A DNA stretch of 8,198 nt. Source: an uncultured Clostridia bacterium. GTDB taxonomy: Bacteria; Bacillota; Clostridia; Christensenellales; UBA1242. The position numbers and the translations under genes are program-made. Positions 5,037 to 8,198 of this stretch are shown here, piece by piece. How positions within the stretch are numbered: the first letter of the stretch is position 1; every line of letters begins with the position of its first letter. Under the pieces are notes generated by a model. That model worked only from the letters and a program-made list of their open reading frames with translations, ran no database searches and was not told the DNA's origin. Where the stretch lies: positions 1 to 8,198 of the forward strand of contig CALVNU010000034.1 of assembly GCA_944349915.1 (NCBI GenBank), in the 5' to 3' direction.

Positions 5037-6455
5037 TTATGCAAACTTTAGAGAAATTTCACCATCTGTTGTTATTGTCATCTTGTTTCCGCCACCGTTT
5101 ACATATAAAGGATTTTCAATTGTATCATATCCTTCAACAGAAACATTTTCTCTTGCCTCACCTTTTGAATTATAAAACTCTGCGGTAAAGGTTGAAGTTT
5201 GATAATAATTGAAATTTATTTTTCCAGTTATTGAAGTCAAGTTTATCACAGCATTCATGTTTGAAACGCCAGTTGCATTAATTGTGGCAGTTTCGGAAAT
5301 CACATTGACATTTTTGCTTGATGAAGACAAACTTACATCTATAGAGCCACTTTCGGCCTCCACCCAACTCGTAGCGCCAAGTTTGTCAATTTGTATAGTT
5401 GCATTGTTTGAATTTATAAACAAATTGCAATTTTCGGCATCTGCAATTTTGATATTGCTGTTGTTTGCAAAAGGCAAACTTATAGCGCCAGAGACTTTGT
5501 CAATTGTAAGGTTCATACCATTTGTCTCATTAACAAGGCTGTTAGATTCCAGGTTGCCTGTGTAAGTTTTTATTTCAAAATTTCCAGAAATTGTTTTGAG
5601 CGACATGTTTGCATTAATCTCATTTGCCTTTAAACTTCCGCGCTCAATATTGTTTTGAATAGAAAATGATGCATTTGCGTTTGGAATTAACTTATTAAAT
5701 TCAAACTGTCCATTTCCCGACAAAGAAAGCACGCTGTTGTTTGCAAAATACATTTCGTCTTGATAACTTATCACAGAACCACTTTCGTTGTTGATGATTA
5801 TACTGTTGTATGAGTTATCCAAGTTCTTACCAAATCGTATTGTGCCAGAAGTGGTTGAAAGGTTTAAGTTGTTAATATCAAGACGGATTTGTTCTTCCGT
5901 TATAGTGCCAAGATTGATACTACCCGTTCCGCAAGAAACATTCACAGAGTTTTCGCTGTTAAATTTTGCTGTTGATGTGGCTGGGTCTTTAGGAATAAGA
6001 ATTTTTACATAACAATTGCTGTTGAAATAGAGAAACCCTTCTGGATTTGTAACATTAATATACAATCTGCTTGCAGAAAATATACCCGGCTCATATTTGA
6101 TATTGCAATCAAAATTTGTGCTTTGTTCGGATTTTGCAAAACCAGTTTGATAATTTTCTATTAAAATAGTTGGATTCTCAATTGTTTGGTCGCATTCCAT
6201 TTCAAAATTGATGTTGTCCCCAGAAACATAAATATCAACCCTTTCGGTGAAATCAAAGTTGAACGGGGTGTCTAAAATAGAGTAAGTGTCAACAGTTTTT
6301 GTTGTTGCTGTAGAAAAATATTTTAATCCCAAGATTGACATGCCTGGATTAAAAACCATAACAACAACAAGTATGAAAAAGATAGCAATGATAAAAAGAA
6401 GCAACATCATCACATAAAAGAAAAATCCTTTTCTTACTTTATCACCTTTTGCCAT
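5037..6455 (-). CDS. Membrane-anchored putative adhesin, DUF4097-like repeat protein
   Basis: 472 residues. A short basic N-terminus (AKGDKVRKG) precedes one strong membrane segment at about 11-35, which is followed by no signal peptidase site I can place, so it is probably a signal anchor with the rest outside the cell. Residues about 60-470 are rich in Asn, Ser, Thr and Ile, with short strand-turn units such as ISGNFEIKTYTGNLE, VSGAISLP, AESGSIDVSL and ITGKINFNY. The recurring (S/T)G-x-I pattern is what I associate with the DUF4097/DUF2807 beta-helix fold. Family members are called putative adhesins; no catalytic motif is seen. The start at 6455 has GGAGGG (6464-6459) just upstream. It has its own promoter after alaS and a two-way terminator, so it stands alone. 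DUF2807 or a generic beta-helix protein are the alternatives. Confidence 0.7.
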   Translation of the reverse strand: MAKGDKVRKGFFFYVMMLLLFIIAIFFILVVVMVFNPGMSILGLKYFSTATTKTVDTYSILDTPFNFDFTERVDIYVSGDNINFEMECDQTIENPTILIENYQTGFAKSEQSTNFDCNIKYEPGIFSASRLYINVTNPEGFLYFNSNCYVKILIPKDPATSTAKFNSENSVNVSCGTGSINLGTITEEQIRLDINNLNLSTTSGTIRFGKNLDNSYNSIIINNESGSVISYQDEMYFANNSVLSLSGNGQFEFNKLIPNANASFSIQNNIERGSLKANEINANMSLKTISGNFEIKTYTGNLESNSLVNETNGMNLTIDKVSGAISLPFANNSNIKIADAENCNLFINSNNATIQIDKLGATSWVEAESGSIDVSLSSSSKNVNVISETATINATGVSNMNAVINLTSITGKINFNYYQTSTFTAEFYNSKGEARENVSVEGYDTIENPLYVNGGGNKMTITTDGEISLKFA

Positions 6456-6472
6456 AATCCCTCCATACTTTA

Positions 6473-6501
6473 ATTATATCATAAATTAAAAGATAAATCA
6501 A
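6473..6501 (-). promoter_or_regulatory. Promoter of the putative adhesin gene
   Basis: Reading leftward: TTGATT (6501-6496), 17-bp spacer, TATAAT (6478-6473) with TGA before it, again TGATATAAT. The predicted start near 6466 leaves an mRNA leader of only about 10 nt, almost entirely the GGAGGG Shine-Dalgarno (6464-6459). The -35 begins 14 bp past the alaS stop, with no room for a terminator between, so alaS read-through is likely. Confidence 0.7.
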
Positions 6502-6514
6502 TAGATAAGGCAAT

Positions 6515-8198
6515 TTAATCCAAAATCGCCTTGATTCGCCTTATACCACTTGACGACGATTCTTCTTTTATAATCTTAAAGTGGTGAAGTTGCTCTGTGT
6601 TTTCGGCATGTGGACCGCCACAAATTTCTTTGCTTACATCGCCAATAGAATAAACTTTAACTTCATCGCCATATTTGTTTGTAAAAGTTCCATGTGCGCC
6701 ACTTTTCTTGGCCTCTTCCAGTGTCATAACTTCACATTTGACTGGCAATTTGCGTTCTATTGCATTGTTTACAAAATCTTCAACTTCTTTAAGTTCTTCC
6801 GCCGTCATTTTGTGGTCAAGATTAAAGTCAAAACGCAATCTTTCTGGAGTGATGTTAGAACCTTTTTGCACAACATTTTTTCCAAACATTTTTTGAAGAC
6901 CTGCAAGCAAAAGATGTGTTGCAGTATGAAGATAGGCAGACTGTTTTGAAGTGTCGGCCAGACCGCCTTTAAACATTCCAGCAGTTGCTTGACGCGATTT
7001 TTCTTGATGAACTTTAAACATTTCTGTAAAGCCATCTTTATCTACAGAATATCCTCGTTCTTTTGCAAGTTCTTCGGTAAGTTCTAAAGGAAACCCAAAA
7101 GTATCATACAGCCTAAAGGCGCTTTTTCCACTTATAATATTTTCAACTTTTTCACCAGTTTTAGATGCAAATTCTTTGTGCCTTTCAATGCCTGCAATAA
7201 CCTTATTAAATTCGCGATGTCCTTCTTCAATTGCTTTAGAAAATTTTTCAACTTCTTTTAAAAGTTCTGTTTTTATAAATTCGCGGTTTTCTTTAATATC
7301 TTGATAATCTTGTCCATATTCATCAACATAAATATCTGCAATGCCAGCAAAAAGTTTGCTATCAAAGCCAATACTTCGACTGCAGTTTACCGCTCTTCTT
7401 ATAAATCTACGCAAAATATAACCTTGTCCCACATTTGATGGAACAACTCCCTTTGCATCACCTAATATAAAGGTTGATGATCGAATATGGTCGGTGATAA
7501 TTCTATATGCCCGCATTCCACTCGGCTCGTCATATTTAACCTTTGCATGCTCACCAATAAAGTCAATCACTCGCTTTAAGCAACCACTGTCATAAACGCT
7601 TTTTGCACCATTTAAAGTTGCAACTGTTCTTTCAAGTCCCATTCCTGTATCAATGTTTGGTCTCTCAAGTTTTTCCGCCTTGTCGCCTGCGTTTTTAACC
7701 ACATATTGCATAAACACATCGTTCCAAATTTCCAGGTATTTCCCACAGTCGCAAGATGGAGAACAATCTTTAGAACATTTTGGTTTTCCAGTGTCATAAA
7801 ACATTTCGCTATCTGGTCCACAAGGTCCAACTCCTCCGCCCAAAGCCCACCAGTTATCTTCACTTGTAAAGAAAATTTCTTTTATTCCACATTCTTTCCA
7901 AGCGTTATAGGCTTCTTCATCGCGAGGGGCAACCTCGTTGCCTGCAAAAACGGTAACTGCAAGTCTGTCTTTATCAATGCCCAAATATTCGGGGCTTGTC
8001 AAAAACTCAAAACTCAATTTTATCATTTCCGTTTTGTTGCATTTGCCGAGAGTCCAATTTCCAAGCATTTCAAAAAAGGTAAGGTGGCTGTCATCACCTA
8101 CAGAGTCTATATCGCTTGTTCTTATACATCTTTGAACATCATAAATCATATCGCCAGCAGGATGTTTTTCACCTAACAGGTATGGAACAAGTGGATGC
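6515..8198 (-). CDS. alaS: Alanyl-tRNA synthetase, short form lacking C-Ala (5' end outside window)
   Basis: It charges tRNA-Ala with alanine in the cytoplasm. The frame stays open to the right edge, 16 codons past the first visible Met at 8149, and begins HPLVPYLLGEKHPAGD, so the true start lies outside. Class II motif 2 is RCIRTSDIDSVGDDSHLTFF with EMLGNW; motif 3 is GMGLERTVATLNG. The editing site has HTATH and CGGPH, its four zinc ligands. After the catalytic part the chain goes from FKGGLADTSKQSAY straight to HTATH, so the beta-barrel between the aminoacylation and editing domains seems absent. It also stops right after SSSSGIRRIKAILD, with no C-Ala domain. About 600 residues in all are implied, against about 875 in E. 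coli. A Cys cluster (C125, C129, C133 and C135, counted from that Met) after GPCGPDSEMFYD is an extra feature that I recall from short candidate-phylum enzymes. The transcript probably reads on into 6455-5037. Confidence 0.93.
   Translation of the reverse strand, partial: HPLVPYLLGEKHPAGDMIYDVQRCIRTSDIDSVGDDSHLTFFEMLGNWTLGKCNKTEMIKLSFEFLTSPEYLGIDKDRLAVTVFAGNEVAPRDEEAYNAWKECGIKEIFFTSEDNWWALGGGVGPCGPDSEMFYDTGKPKCSKDCSPSCDCGKYLEIWNDVFMQYVVKNAGDKAEKLERPNIDTGMGLERTVATLNGAKSVYDSGCLKRVIDFIGEHAKVKYDEPSGMRAYRIITDHIRSSTFILGDAKGVVPSNVGQGYILRRFIRRAVNCSRSIGFDSKLFAGIADIYVDEYGQDYQDIKENREFIKTELLKEVEKFSKAIEEGHREFNKVIAGIERHKEFASKTGEKVENIISGKSAFRLYDTFGFPLELTEELAKERGYSVDKDGFTEMFKVHQEKSRQATAGMFKGGLADTSKQSAYLHTATHLLLAGLQKMFGKNVVQKGSNITPERLRFDFNLDHKMTAEELKEVEDFVNNAIERKLPVKCEVMTLEEAKKSGAHGTFTNKYGDEVKVYSIGDVSKEICGGPHAENTEQLHHFKIIKEESSSSGIRRIKAILD

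Noticed and set aside
7706..8176. 156-codon + strand frame opposite alaS
   Set aside because: It is antisense to a well-supported conserved gene and has no initiation signals.

Overview
The window is AT-rich DNA of Bacillota (Firmicutes) character, probably from an uncultured gut-type lineage. The evidence is Shine-Dalgarno sites close to AAGGAGGTGAT, sigma-A-type promoters with a TGATATAAT extended -10, short intrinsic terminators, a YhaO/YhaN-type repair pair, and a shortened alanyl-tRNA synthetase of the kind I associate with reduced or candidate-phylum-like lineages. Trp is encoded by TGG and TGA is used as a stop, so the standard bacterial code applies. The lineage is an inference; no rRNA is present to settle it.

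Positions 1-2050 are an accessory, repeat-rich region read on the + strand. It opens with an intrinsic terminator (11-48) for a gene off the left edge. Promoter P1 (48-75) leads straight into a repeat element (A, 123-179) with no gene between them. A second promoter P2 (366-393), whose surroundings are a copy of P1's, drives a single gene for a DUF4932-type HExxH putative metallopeptidase (423-1406). That gene is followed by a second copy of the same repeat (B, 1430-1486). A 138/141-bp tandem duplication follows (1480-1758). Each of its units holds a small terminator hairpin and a three-helix structured domain whose two copies differ by a compensatory base pair under a GNRA tetraloop. A third, decayed copy of the terminator lies at 1965-1988.

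Positions 2051-8198 are four chromosomal-type loci, all on the - strand. Read in transcription order they are: alaS (3' part only, 6515-8198, running off the right edge); a membrane-anchored, repeat-rich putative adhesin of DUF4097 type (5037-6455) with its own promoter; a two-way terminator (4849-4906); and a yhaO-yhaN operon (4716 down to 2051). YhaO is a Mre11/SbcD-family metallophosphoesterase and looks intact. YhaN is a Rad50/SbcC-like ATPase and is broken by an in-frame TAA at 2333-2335. Its signature motif and Walker B lie in a detached downstream fragment in the same frame. A short segment between the two pieces reads more like the missing protein in another frame, which suggests two small compensating indels.

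The most notable signals are the covarying tandem RNA-like element, the promoter/repeat units with and without a gene inside, the interrupted yhaN, the apparently leaderless yhaO, and the doubly shortened alanyl-tRNA synthetase. No defence system, CRISPR array, transposase, tRNA or rRNA gene could be supported.
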